64,000 nucleotides of DNA from Alicyclobacillus acidocaldarius subsp. acidocaldarius Tc-4-1 (GTDB lineage: Bacteria; Bacillota; Bacilli; Alicyclobacillales; Alicyclobacillaceae), in assembly GCF_000219875.1 (NCBI RefSeq), contig NC_017167.1, positions 910,765-974,764 on the forward strand, read 5' to 3'. Positions 25,091 through 33,187 of the stretch are shown here, in pieces. The notes below the pieces were generated by a model. It was not told the DNA's origin. It made no database searches and worked only from the letters and a program-made list of their open reading frames with translations. The position numbers were made by a program, and so were the translations under genes. Numbering within the stretch: position 1 is the first letter of the stretch; every line of letters starts with the position of its first letter.

Positions 25091-25690
25091 TTAGACAGAA
25101 GGTTCGAGCGAGGTCAACTGCAGACCCAATCGGTTGAACACCTCGTCCAACAGTCCGAGCGGCAGGCCGACGACGTTGTAGTAGTCGCCTGCGATGGACT
25201 CGACGAGCAGACTTCCGTACCCTTGGATGGCGTACGCGCCCGCCTTGTCCATCGGCTCGCCCGTGGCCACGTATCGCCGCAACCACGCGTCGTCTCGAGG
25301 CCGCATGCGCACCTGTGTCTCGGCGAACGCGACCTCTTCCGCAAAAGCCGTGCGAACGCATACGCCCGTGTAGACGAGGTGTGTCCGCCCGCGGAGGCGT
25401 TTCAGCATGGTGAGGGCCTGATGGGCATCGCGCGGCTTTCCCAGGATGTCTCCATCGATGGCGACGACGGTGTCCGCCGCCACGACGACGGCGTCCCGCC
25501 GCTCGGCCTCGTCGAGCTGCGCCCACACGGCCTCTGCCTTTCGTTGGGCGAGCGTTACCACAGCTTCCTGCGGCGGCGTGCCCAAGGCGATGGTCTCGTC
25601 GGCCTGGCTCGGCCGCACGGAAAAGGCCACGCCGAGCATGCCCAACAGCTCTCGCCTTCTCGGCGATCCCGACGCGAGAATGATGTGCAT
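25091..25690 (-). CDS. maf: Maf-like nucleoside triphosphate pyrophosphatase
   Basis: 199 residues. ASGSPRRRELL at the N-terminus, the catalytic/metal acidic motif ADTVV, LGKPRDA and the C-terminal GYGSLLVESIAGDYYNVVGLPL are family signatures. Maf proteins hydrolyse non-canonical or ordinary NTPs (dTTP, UTP) to monophosphates; in Bacillus Maf affects septum formation. ATG 25690 has AAGGAGA upstream and replaces a longer frame to 25789. It is not next to mreB/radC as often seen, but downstream of a BaiN-like flavoprotein gene. Confidence 0.9.
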   Translation of the reverse strand: MHIILASGSPRRRELLGMLGVAFSVRPSQADETIALGTPPQEAVVTLAQRKAEAVWAQLDEAERRDAVVVAADTVVAIDGDILGKPRDAHQALTMLKRLRGRTHLVYTGVCVRTAFAEEVAFAETQVRMRPRDDAWLRRYVATGEPMDKAGAYAIQGYGSLLVESIAGDYYNVVGLPLGLLDEVFNRLGLQLTSLEPSV

Positions 25691-25782
25691 GGCGCAGGTC
25701 TCCTTCCTCAATTTGCACGCATGGAAAAGACGCCGACGCGCACAGTAAGCATAGCTCCGAGCGGCAAGGAGGCGAAGGTGGC

Positions 25783-25977
25783 ATGACATCGCGGCGAAAG
25801 TCGATTGGCCGGGGCGATGAAGCGTCCGGCCCGGTGATGAGCGCTGAAGCGAGCCGCGCGATGCGCCGCGGCGAAAAAGTCGGCAGTGCCTCTCGCCATG
25901 GCAATCCGTCCTATGGACGTTATGCCCGAGCGCTCGACGGCGAATACGGTGCGTCGGTGCGCGACGAACAGATCTGA
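25783..25977 (+). CDS. possible small basic protein, 64 residues
   Basis: The frame fills the 354-base gap between maf and the flavoprotein gene, on the opposite strand. ATG 25783 has AAGGAGG 11 bases upstream and the third positions are mostly G/C. The product is Arg/Ser/Gly-rich and basic (MTSRRKSIGRGDEASG...), without membrane segments, and a strong hairpin follows the stop. It could be a small spore or DNA-binding protein, but no motif proves this, and the frame may be chance. Confidence 0.4.
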   Translation: MTSRRKSIGRGDEASGPVMSAEASRAMRRGEKVGSASRHGNPSYGRYARALDGEYGASVRDEQI

Positions 25978-25998
25978 TTCCTTTGAGCTCGGGGCAAA

Positions 25999-26030
25999 GC
26001 GCAGGGCACAGGGAGACCTGTGCCCTGCGC
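25999..26030. terminator. strong hairpin, probably bidirectional terminator
   Basis: Perfect 14-bp stem GCGCAGGGCACAGG / CCTGTGCCCTGCGC with loop GAGA. It lies after the minus-strand flavoprotein gene and after the possible small plus-strand gene. Neither side has a long T-run. Confidence 0.6.
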
Positions 26031-26044
26031 GCGTTCTAGGGACC

Positions 26045-27325
26045 TCAGACCTGCTCTGCCCAGGCGTGCGCGAGCGCATAGCGCGCCGCTTCGCTTCCTG
26101 CCGTGTGCCCCGTGGAAAACGCGATGGTGATGTTGTATCCGCCCGTGTGCGCGTGAACGTCCATCACCTCGCCCGCGAAGTAAAGTCCGGCGCATAGCTT
26201 CGACTGCATGGTCTTTGGATCAATTTCTTTCACGCTCACGCCGCCTCCCGTCACGGTGGCCTTCTCAAGCGGAAGCGTCCCCGTCACAGGGATGACGAGC
26301 CGCTTCAGCGCGCGCGAGACCCTCGTCAGCGACGCGTGCGAGGCTTGAGCCATCGGCACTTCTCCGTCAACCTGGGCCTCATGCAAGATGAACGCCGCGA
26401 GGCGATCCGGCACGTGTCTCTCAAGTTCCGTGCGCAGCCTCCGTTTGGGGTGGCGCTCGCGCGCGGACTTAAGGAGCGCCATCCAGTCCTCAAAGGTGTA
26501 GTCAGGCCGCACATCGATGGAAGCCGTGAGCTTCGCCTCCGGCTTGTCCCGCAGGGACACCGTCACATAGTGGCTCGCGCGCAGCGCCGCCGGACCGCTC
26601 AGCCCAAAGTGGGTGAAGACGAGATCGCCAGGTTCCACCGTCAAGCGCTTGTCGCCTCGAAAGATGGATAGCTCGATGCCGTAGAGCGACAGCCCTTGAA
26701 GCTCTCGACGGCGAATCCACGGATGATCCGACGTGATGGGCACGGCGGTCGGGTACGGCGGCACGACAGTGTGGCCCACAGACGCCGCGAATCGGTAGCC
26801 GTCGCCGGTCGAGCCGGTCTGCGGGACACTCGCTCCGCCTGTGGCGATGACACACGCCGCCGCGGACATCACCTCGCCGCGCTCGGTCTCCACGCCGACA
26901 AATTGCCGCTCTTGCGTAAGGATGCGCGCGACGGGCGTTTGGAGCCGAACCTCGACGTCGAGGCGCTCCATATGCCGCACGACGGCGCGCACGACCGTGC
27001 GGGCGTCGTCGGACACGGGAAACATGCGGCCGCGGTCCTCTTCCTTCAGTTTCACCCCGAGCCCTTCAAAAAAGCGAATGATGTCCTCGTTGCCAAAACG
27101 GTGGAACGACGAATACAGGAACTTCGGGTTTCCCAAAACGTGCTGCATCAACTCGGGCAAGGGCTTCGCGTTGGTCACGTTGCAGCGCCCGCCGCCGGAG
27201 ATGGCCAGTTTGCGCCCCAGCCTGTCGCCCTTTTCGACAAGCAATACGCGGGCACCCGCTTCGCGCGCCGCAATGGCCGCCATCAAACCCGCGGGTCCGC
27301 CGCCAATCACCAAGACATCCGTCAT
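26045..27325 (-). CDS. BaiN/HI0933-like FAD-dependent oxidoreductase
   Basis: 426 residues. FAD-binding GGGPAGLMAAIAAREAG at the N-terminus, the family hallmark GRKLAISGGGRCNVTN, then ATGGASVPQTGSTGDGYRFA and the C-terminal HAHTGGYNITIAFSTGHTAG. Members are NAD(P)H flavoproteins of mostly unknown substrate; BaiN acts on bile acids in gut bacteria, which is unlikely here. The start ATG 27325 has GAGGCGG upstream, better than ATG 27340. It precedes maf on the same strand but with a long gap and hairpin, so separate transcription is likely. Confidence 0.87.
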   Translation of the reverse strand: MTDVLVIGGGPAGLMAAIAAREAGARVLLVEKGDRLGRKLAISGGGRCNVTNAKPLPELMQHVLGNPKFLYSSFHRFGNEDIIRFFEGLGVKLKEEDRGRMFPVSDDARTVVRAVVRHMERLDVEVRLQTPVARILTQERQFVGVETERGEVMSAAACVIATGGASVPQTGSTGDGYRFAASVGHTVVPPYPTAVPITSDHPWIRRRELQGLSLYGIELSIFRGDKRLTVEPGDLVFTHFGLSGPAALRASHYVTVSLRDKPEAKLTASIDVRPDYTFEDWMALLKSARERHPKRRLRTELERHVPDRLAAFILHEAQVDGEVPMAQASHASLTRVSRALKRLVIPVTGTLPLEKATVTGGGVSVKEIDPKTMQSKLCAGLYFAGEVMDVHAHTGGYNITIAFSTGHTAGSEAARYALAHAWAEQV

Positions 27326-27380
27326 CTGATTCCGCCTCATTTCTGCCCTGAAGTGTACGGGAAGGCGGCGCCGTCGGCAA

Positions 27381-28286
27381 CTAGGGCGTGTGCGAGAGCA
27401 TCATCGTGGCGAACCCGACCAGGCACGCGGCGGACGCGCTGTACAGGCTCGGTCGCTCGAGGTGCGGGACGAGGATCCAGGAAAGGAGGGCGACAAACAC
27501 GGGCTCCGAGGCGGCGAGCGTCGCCACGGTGCTGATGGGGATGAGGCTTGCGCTGACAAAAAACAGGAGGACGCCCGCCGCGCTGGACGCGCCTGCCGCA
27601 AGCAGCCAGGGAGACAGGTGATTTCGGTAGTGGCGCAGGAGCAGCCCGAGCTTGCCTTCGACGGCGAAGCTTGCGACACAGGCGAGGGTGGCGACGGCGA
27701 CGTCGATGAACGCCGAGCCCATTGGCGATGCGCCGCTCGCGAGGGAAATCCGCCGGAACACGTGACCTACGCCTTGGAGCCCCGCTGCCGAAATGCCGAT
27801 GAAGGCGCCTGACGAGAAGACGGCGCGATCTCGCGTGGGACGGGCGCGATTCTCGAGCACCAAAAGCACAATGGCCCCGAGAACGCCGACGAGGCTCGCG
27901 GTCACGCGCCACGAGACGGGATCGCCGAGGAACGCGTACGCGAGGATCACCGTGGCTACCGGGCTCAGACCTTTGAGAACCACGCCGCGCACGGCGCCGA
28001 GGCGCTGAACGGCGAGGTACAAAAGGCGCCTGCCGAGATAGGTGCTCACCGCGCCCGAAAGGCAGGCGAAGCCGAGGGCTCGCCCGCGCGTGGGGAAGCC
28101 CAAGGCGCGATGTGACGCAAGACCGACGGGCAAGAGGACCATCAGCAACAGAAGGCTGGTGACGAGCACGGGAAGAAGCCCGCTGTCAGGAGGCGAGGAA
28201 TCCGCCTGTCCCTTCCTGAGGCACACGTAAGACAGGGCATACGCAATGGCGCTCGCGATGGCGGTCAAGAGTCCAGGGGACGTCAC
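27381..28286 (-). CDS. EamA/DMT-family transporter
   Basis: 301 residues with two EamA repeats and about ten hydrophobic helices, from LLTAIASAIAYALSYVCLRKG to SASAACLVGFATMML. The helix pair ending SLIPISTVATLAASEPVFVALLSWILV is the family's typical second-repeat core. It moves an unknown metabolite across the plasma membrane. GTG 28286 with GGAGGTGA just upstream is the start; the longer ATG at 28310 has no ribosome binding site. It probably forms a unit with the BaiN-like gene 55 bases downstream. Confidence 0.85.
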   Translation of the reverse strand: MTSPGLLTAIASAIAYALSYVCLRKGQADSSPPDSGLLPVLVTSLLLLMVLLPVGLASHRALGFPTRGRALGFACLSGAVSTYLGRRLLYLAVQRLGAVRGVVLKGLSPVATVILAYAFLGDPVSWRVTASLVGVLGAIVLLVLENRARPTRDRAVFSSGAFIGISAAGLQGVGHVFRRISLASGASPMGSAFIDVAVATLACVASFAVEGKLGLLLRHYRNHLSPWLLAAGASSAAGVLLFFVSASLIPISTVATLAASEPVFVALLSWILVPHLERPSLYSASAACLVGFATMMLSHTP

Positions 28287-28351
28287 AATCTCACCTCCGG
28301 TCGCGGACAACCCATGTGTATGCGGGGACGGTTCGAGCGAGAACGTCGCTT

Positions 28352-28381
28352 TTGGACATCGGCGTCGAAGTTGTTTACAAT
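28352..28381 (+). promoter_or_regulatory. promoter of the iron alcohol dehydrogenase gene
   Basis: TTGGAC (28352-28357), 18-base spacer, TACAAT (28376-28381), 42 bases before the ATG. Confidence 0.55.
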
Positions 28382-28423
28382 GGATGAGCTACTGAAAAAT
28401 CGTGTGTGACACGGGGGATTGGC

Positions 28424-29590
28424 ATGGAGCCGTTTCGTTTTCACAATCCGACGACGCTCTACTATGGGAAGGGGCAGATTGAGAAGCACCTGGCGGACGA
28501 GGTCCTGAAGATTGGGCGGCGCGTACTTCTACTCTACGGCGGGGGCAGCATCAAGCGATTTGGCCTGTACGACAAGGTGATGGACATCCTGAAGAACGCG
28601 GGCGTCACGGTGTTTGAGCTGGGGGGCGTGGAGCCGAATCCACGCCTGACGACCGTGTACAAGGGCATCGAGATGTGCCGGCAGAACGACATCGATCTCA
28701 TCCTGGCCGTAGGCGGCGGTTCGGTGCTTGACTGCGGCAAGGCCATCGCGATGGGCGTCAAATTTGACGGAGACGTCTGGGACATCTATCAGCGCAAGGC
28801 GCAGGCGACGGGTGCGCTGCCGCTCGGCACCATTCTCACGCTCGCGGCCACCGGATCGGAAATGAACGCAGGCGGCGTCATCACGAATTGGGAGACAAAG
28901 GAGAAGCTAGGCGCAAGCTCGCCGTACACGTATCCGGTCTTTTCCTTCTGCGATCCGGAAAATACGTTCACCGTGCCGCGCGACCAGACGGTGTACGGCA
29001 TCTGCGACATGCTTGCGCACTGCTTCGAGCATTACTTTCATTCCACGCCGCATGCGCCCTTGCAGAGGCACCTGATCGAGGCTGTCATGCGCACCATCGT
29101 GGAATACGCGAAGCGCGTGGTGGACAACCCAACCGACTATGACGCGCGCGAGACCATCATGTACTGCAGCACCATGGCCTTGAACGGGATGATCTCGATG
29201 GGCATCGTCGGCGACTGGGCCTGCCACGCGATGGAGCACGAGGTGAGCGCCATCTACGACATTCCTCACGGCGGCGGCTTGGCCATCCTGTTCCCGCACT
29301 GGATGGAGTACGTCAAGAGCACCGATCCGAGTCGATTCGCGTCGCTCGCCAAAAACGTGTTTTTGGTCGACGGGACGGGCAAGTCGGACGAGGAGCTGGC
29401 CGACATCGCCATCGAGAAGGTGCGGGAATTCTACAGGGAGATTGGCGCACCGCAGCGTTTGGCGGACTACGGCATCGGCGACAGTCAACTGGAGCGCATG
29501 GCGGCGCAGGCGGTGCGGTTCGGTGAAATCGGCCACTTCCGCAAGCTCGGCAAGGAGGACGTGCTGAACATCCTGCGCGCGAGCCTGTGA
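28424..29590 (+). CDS. iron-containing alcohol dehydrogenase, YugJ/YugK (butanol dehydrogenase) type
   Basis: 388 residues of the group III dehydrogenase family. NAD(P) motif [13 protein letters not shown], then [10 protein letters not shown], and the metal ligands in [12 protein letters not shown] and [26 protein letters not shown]. These enzymes reduce aldehydes to alcohols with NADH or NADPH in the cytosol. The length matches Bacillus YugJ. ATG 28424 lies 5 bases after GGGGGA; GTG 28406 is less likely. It is probably monocistronic, since a new promoter and repressor gene follow. Confidence 0.92.
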   Translation: MEPFRFHNPTTLYYGKGQIEKHLADEVLKIGRRVLLLYGGGSIKRFGLYDKVMDILKNAGVTVFELGGVEPNPRLTTVYKGIEMCRQNDIDLILAVGGGSVLDCGKAIAMGVKFDGDVWDIYQRKAQATGALPLGTILTLAATGSEMNAGGVITNWETKEKLGASSPYTYPVFSFCDPENTFTVPRDQTVYGICDMLAHCFEHYFHSTPHAPLQRHLIEAVMRTIVEYAKRVVDNPTDYDARETIMYCSTMALNGMISMGIVGDWACHAMEHEVSAIYDIPHGGGLAILFPHWMEYVKSTDPSRFASLAKNVFLVDGTGKSDEELADIAIEKVREFYREIGAPQRLADYGIGDSQLERMAAQAVRFGEIGHFRKLGKEDVLNILRASL

Positions 29591-29746
29591 TCCGTCTGCG
29601 CCATGCGGCATCGGTCATCGAAGTGCGGCGGTGGGACGCTTGCGCGTCTCGCTGAGGCGCCTCCCGCCGCGGCACATCCTGTCCTAAGTGGAGCGCACAC
29701 GGCACGGGTTGAAGGAATCACCACCTCATGAACGCGATCTTCCCTC

Positions 29747-29776
29747 TTGCGTTTCCAAAACGTTTTCGAGTATATT
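29747..29776 (+). promoter_or_regulatory. promoter of the LacI-glucosidase-ABC operon
   Basis: TTGCGT (29747-29752), 18-base spacer, TATATT (29771-29776). The operator-like AAAACGTTTT lies in the spacer. Confidence 0.6.
29757..29766 (+). promoter_or_regulatory. LacI-type operator, site 1
   Basis: Perfect palindrome AAAACGTTTT with the central CpG characteristic of LacI/GalR-family operators, between the -35 and -10 boxes. Repressor bound here would exclude RNA polymerase. Confidence 0.6.
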
Positions 29777-29808
29777 GATGCTGACTCGCGAGTGGCAGGG
29801 TCGCGTTG

Positions 29809-29823
29809 CCGAAAACGTTTCGG
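29809..29823 (+). promoter_or_regulatory. LacI-type operator, site 2
   Basis: CCGAAAACGTTTCGG, arms CCGAAA/TTTCGG, in the untranslated leader 52 bases from site 1 centre to centre (about five helical turns), suitable for cooperative binding or looping. Confidence 0.55.
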
Positions 29824-29857
29824 ATGCGCCGGAGGCTCGCGAAAGGGGTTTGCCGCC

Positions 29858-30856
29858 ATGAAAGTCACCATTCGCGACGTGGCGCGCGCAGCAGGCGTTT
29901 CGGTTACCACGGTGTCGAGAGCGCTGAATGGCGCCGCAGACGTCGGGGAAGAGACGCGCCAGCGCGTCATTGAAGTCGCCAAGCAACTGAACTATCGCCC
30001 GAGCCATGTGGCTCGGAGCCTCGTGCTCAGAAAGAGCCAGAACATTGGGCTTCTGGTGTCCGATTTTCGCAAAGGCGGCCACCACTTTCTCTACGATGTT
30101 TTGGTCGGCGTACACGACACGCTCGCCGAGTACGGGTACGATGTCACGCTGGTCAGTACGGATACCGCTCGCCAGCAGCTGGTCAGCTATGTGGACTTTT
30201 GTCGGGCGCGAGGGTTGGACGGCGTGATCGTCATGGGCATTCGCCTGGACGATCCGTACGTCGAGGAAGTTGTCGAGTCGACGCTGCCGAGCGTCGTGAT
30301 CGACCTGCCGCTCCTCAGTCGACACTGCGGCTATGTGATGACGGACAACGTGAACGGCGCGCGCTACGCGGTGAGGCATCTCGTGTCCCGGGGCTGCAAG
30401 CGCATCGGTTTTGTGAACGGCGCTGCGCACGCTGCGGTGAGCCGCGAGCGGCTGAGGGGATTCGAGGAAGCTGTGCGCCAATATGTGGGCGCGTTCGACG
30501 AGCGCCTCGTCGTCTACGGGGATTTCACGCTCGAAGGGGGACAGCGGGCCCTCGCCGAGCTGCTCGCCAAGTCGCCGGACGTAGACGGCGTGTTCTTTGC
30601 GAGCGACCTCATGGCCATTGGAGGCATCCAACACTGTAAGGTGATGGGCATTCGCGTTCCAGACGACCTCGCGGTGGTCGGGTTTGATGACATCGACCTC
30701 GCTCGTTTCGTGACGCCCGCGCTGACAACGGTCGCACAGCCGCGATACGAGATGGGATGCGAAGCGGCGAAGATGCTCGTCCATATGCTGCAGAAGGGCG
30801 AGATGCCATCCGGCACGCTGTTGCCGCCGCAACTCGTCGTGCGCGAGACGGCCTGA
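29858..30856 (+). CDS. LacI/GalR-family repressor
   Basis: 332 residues: LacI headpiece (TIRDVARAAGVSVTTVSRALN, hinge YRPSHVARSLV) and a periplasmic-binding-protein-like sensor domain (IGLLVSDF, GVIVMGIRLDD, VVIDLPL, DGVFFASDLMAIGG, VPDDLAVVGFDDIDLA). The effector is probably an oligosaccharide handled by the downstream genes. ATG 29858 has GAAAGGGG upstream; the longer frame from 29747 begins inside the promoter. The glucosidase gene starts 25 bases later. Similar GAAAACGTTT sites around and inside the operon suggest autoregulation. Confidence 0.9.
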   Translation: MKVTIRDVARAAGVSVTTVSRALNGAADVGEETRQRVIEVAKQLNYRPSHVARSLVLRKSQNIGLLVSDFRKGGHHFLYDVLVGVHDTLAEYGYDVTLVSTDTARQQLVSYVDFCRARGLDGVIVMGIRLDDPYVEEVVESTLPSVVIDLPLLSRHCGYVMTDNVNGARYAVRHLVSRGCKRIGFVNGAAHAAVSRERLRGFEEAVRQYVGAFDERLVVYGDFTLEGGQRALAELLAKSPDVDGVFFASDLMAIGGIQHCKVMGIRVPDDLAVVGFDDIDLARFVTPALTTVAQPRYEMGCEAAKMLVHMLQKGEMPSGTLLPPQLVVRETA

Positions 30857-30881
30857 GCATTTCAACTGGGGGAGAGGCATC

Positions 30882-33119
30882 ATGCAGGGATGGGTCATCA
30901 AAGAAAACGACCTGTTTTGGTACGGAGACGCAGAGGGCCTGAGCGCGCATGCGGTTGAAAACGTTTCCGGTCACGGGCTTTACACGAGGGACACTCGCGT
31001 ACTTTCCACGCTGGTGTGGCGCATCGAGCCCGACGTGTGGGTGGCATTGGACGCCACGGCTGAATCCGGATCGGAATCGGTATACCGTTACACCAATCGC
31101 CCTCCGCGTGCGGAACACGAGCCTCCACGCGAGAGCCTGCTGGTGGAGCGCCGGCAGCGCGTGGATGGGCATTGTTTTCAAGAAAGCGGTATCGTGCGCA
31201 ATTTTGGCGATCTCGCCGTGCGTCTCGCCGTGATCTACGAGGTCGCGGCGGACTTCGCGGACATGTTCGAAGTTCGGGGGTTCCAGGTCGAGGCGCCCGC
31301 GAGAACCATCCGCACACGCGCATCCGGAAACGTTTGCTGTTTTTCCTATTCGTCTTCGGACGGGCGGACTTGGGAGACGCGCGTCGAGCTCGCTGCGCAT
31401 CCAAGTCACCAGGGTGAGATGACACCCACGCGGTGGCTGGAGTCGGCCGGCGTAGGCAAGGCGGAGTTGCGCATAGTCGTCGAAGCCGGAGGTGTCGCGG
31501 AGTGGGCGCTCACCGTTCGACCGGAGGTGCGCGGAGGTGAAGAAGGCCTGGGCACAGGAGAAACAGGGATCGGCTTGTCTGTTTCCGAAAACGTTTCCAG
31601 ACATCTGCGTGGAGGCGCGGACGAGGGAACTGGGGCCGAACCGGCATATCTGTCGACGGAGAGGCTCTCAGCGCATGGGTGGCTTCAGCAGCCGCCGTCG
31701 CTTTCGGGGAACGAGTCGTTTCGACGTTGGTACGAGCAGGGCATGCGGGACATTCGCATGCTTCAGTCCGACTTCGGCTTCGGGCCGTTTCTCGTGGCGG
31801 GCGTCCCGTGGTATGCGGTTCCGTTTGGAAGGGACAGCTTGATAGCCGCCCGCCAGATCCTTTGTGTGGCGCCGGAGGTCGCGCGAGGCACCCTCGCCAC
31901 GCTGGCTCACTTTCAGGGCACGTGTGTCGATCCGGAGCGGGATGAGCAGCCTGGGAAGATTCTGCACGAACTCAGGGACGGCGAACTCGCGCGCAGCGGC
32001 AAGGTTCCATTCCGCCCGTACTACGGCAGCGTCGACGCCACACCGCTCTTTCTCATCCTCTTGGCGGACTACTGGCGCTTCACGGGCGACACGCCGTTCC
32101 TCGCGCGGATGCTTCCCCATGCGGAGCGCGCGCTTGCCTGGATGGCGGACTACGGCGATCGCGACGGCGACGGGTTCATCGAGTATTGGCGCGAGGCCGA
32201 GGGCGGGATCGCCAATCAGGGATGGAAGGACTCAGGAGACTCGATGGTCCACGCAGACGGCAGCCTGGCGCAAGGCCCTATCGCGCTCGCGGAAGTCCAG
32301 GCGTATGCGCACATGGCGTATCTGGCTTGGCGTGACATTTACCGCGAGCTCGGCGAAACGGAACAAGCAGAGCGGCTGGCGAGACTCGCGGATGGGCTGC
32401 GATCCCGCTTCCTGCAGCACTTCTGGCTGGAGGATCGGGATGAAATCGCGATGGCGCTCGATGGAAACAAGCGCCCGCTTTCCGTGGCCTCGTCCAACAT
32501 GGGCCAAGTGCTGTGGAGTGACATCCTGCCGTCCGAACTTGCCGCGCGCGTCGCAAAGCGCCTGCTGCAGCCAGACTTGTTCTCGGGTTTTGGTATTCGC
32601 ACGCTCTCTGCGAAGGAGCGCCGTTACAATCCGATGAGCTATCACAACGGGTCGGTCTGGCCACACGATACCAGCCTCGTCTTCGCCGGGCTCGTGAGGC
32701 ACGGGGCCTGGGAGGAAGCCGAGCAGATCTTCGAGGGGCTCATGAGGGCGCAGGCGCAATTTCCGCACCATCGGCTGCCGGAGCTGTTCTGTGGATTTTC
32801 CCGCGAGGAAAGCCCTCGACCCGTCCCGTACCCGGTTTCGTGCTCGCCTCAGGCGTGGGCGGCGGCGGTTCCGGCAATTGTGCTGGAGAACCTGTTGGGT
32901 CTCCGTCCGGACGCGCCGCGGGGAGCATTGACGATGGTCCCGCGATTGCCGGCGAGTATGCAGGAGTTGAAGGTGCACGGGCTCCGCATCGGTCGCGGGA
33001 CGCTGTCGGTCGAGATCGCGCGTCGGGACGAGGGTGTCTTGGCCCATGTGGTGGAGAATACCACGGGTCTGCGGGTGGATGTCATGGACGGCGCGAAGGA
33101 GGTGATGCCCGCCAGCTGA
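30882..33119 (+). CDS. amylo-alpha-1,6-glucosidase-like (GDE-type) glycoside hydrolase
   Basis: 745 residues, no signal peptide, so cytosolic. The N-terminal ~300 residues form the GDE-N beta-sandwich (FWYGDAEG...GLYTRDTRVLS). The (alpha/alpha)6 catalytic part has FGRDSLIAARQ, YYGSVDATPLFLILLADYW, WKDSGDSMVHADG and YNPMSYHNGSVWPHDTSLVFAGL. It would split alpha-glucosidic links of imported oligosaccharides. Exact bond specificity cannot be read; some relatives act on plant or trehalose-type sugars. ATG 30882 follows GGGGGAGAGG. The coding sequence carries three operator-like sites. Confidence 0.85.
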   Translation: MQGWVIKENDLFWYGDAEGLSAHAVENVSGHGLYTRDTRVLSTLVWRIEPDVWVALDATAESGSESVYRYTNRPPRAEHEPPRESLLVERRQRVDGHCFQESGIVRNFGDLAVRLAVIYEVAADFADMFEVRGFQVEAPARTIRTRASGNVCCFSYSSSDGRTWETRVELAAHPSHQGEMTPTRWLESAGVGKAELRIVVEAGGVAEWALTVRPEVRGGEEGLGTGETGIGLSVSENVSRHLRGGADEGTGAEPAYLSTERLSAHGWLQQPPSLSGNESFRRWYEQGMRDIRMLQSDFGFGPFLVAGVPWYAVPFGRDSLIAARQILCVAPEVARGTLATLAHFQGTCVDPERDEQPGKILHELRDGELARSGKVPFRPYYGSVDATPLFLILLADYWRFTGDTPFLARMLPHAERALAWMADYGDRDGDGFIEYWREAEGGIANQGWKDSGDSMVHADGSLAQGPIALAEVQAYAHMAYLAWRDIYRELGETEQAERLARLADGLRSRFLQHFWLEDRDEIAMALDGNKRPLSVASSNMGQVLWSDILPSELAARVAKRLLQPDLFSGFGIRTLSAKERRYNPMSYHNGSVWPHDTSLVFAGLVRHGAWEEAEQIFEGLMRAQAQFPHHRLPELFCGFSREESPRPVPYPVSCSPQAWAAAVPAIVLENLLGLRPDAPRGALTMVPRLPASMQELKVHGLRIGRGTLSVEIARRDEGVLAHVVENTTGLRVDVMDGAKEVMPAS
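30957..30968 (+). promoter_or_regulatory. intragenic LacI-type site 3
   Basis: GAAAACGTTTCC inside codons for Glu-Asn-Val-Ser of the glucosidase gene. It is identical over 11 bases to site 2 and could act as an auxiliary operator or roadblock. Confidence 0.4.
31324..31335 (+). promoter_or_regulatory. intragenic LacI-type site 4 (weaker)
   Basis: CCGGAAACGTTT keeps the AAACGTTT core of the other sites but differs in the flanks. Confidence 0.3.
31587..31598 (+). promoter_or_regulatory. intragenic LacI-type site 5
   Basis: A second exact GAAAACGTTTCC, again encoding Glu-Asn-Val-Ser, 630 bases downstream of site 3. Confidence 0.4.
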
Positions 33120-33187
33120 AGACGGGTCGCTGAACTCGATGAAGGAGACAAGCGGGGTCAAACCGAATCGCGGGAGGTTGAAAGGAC

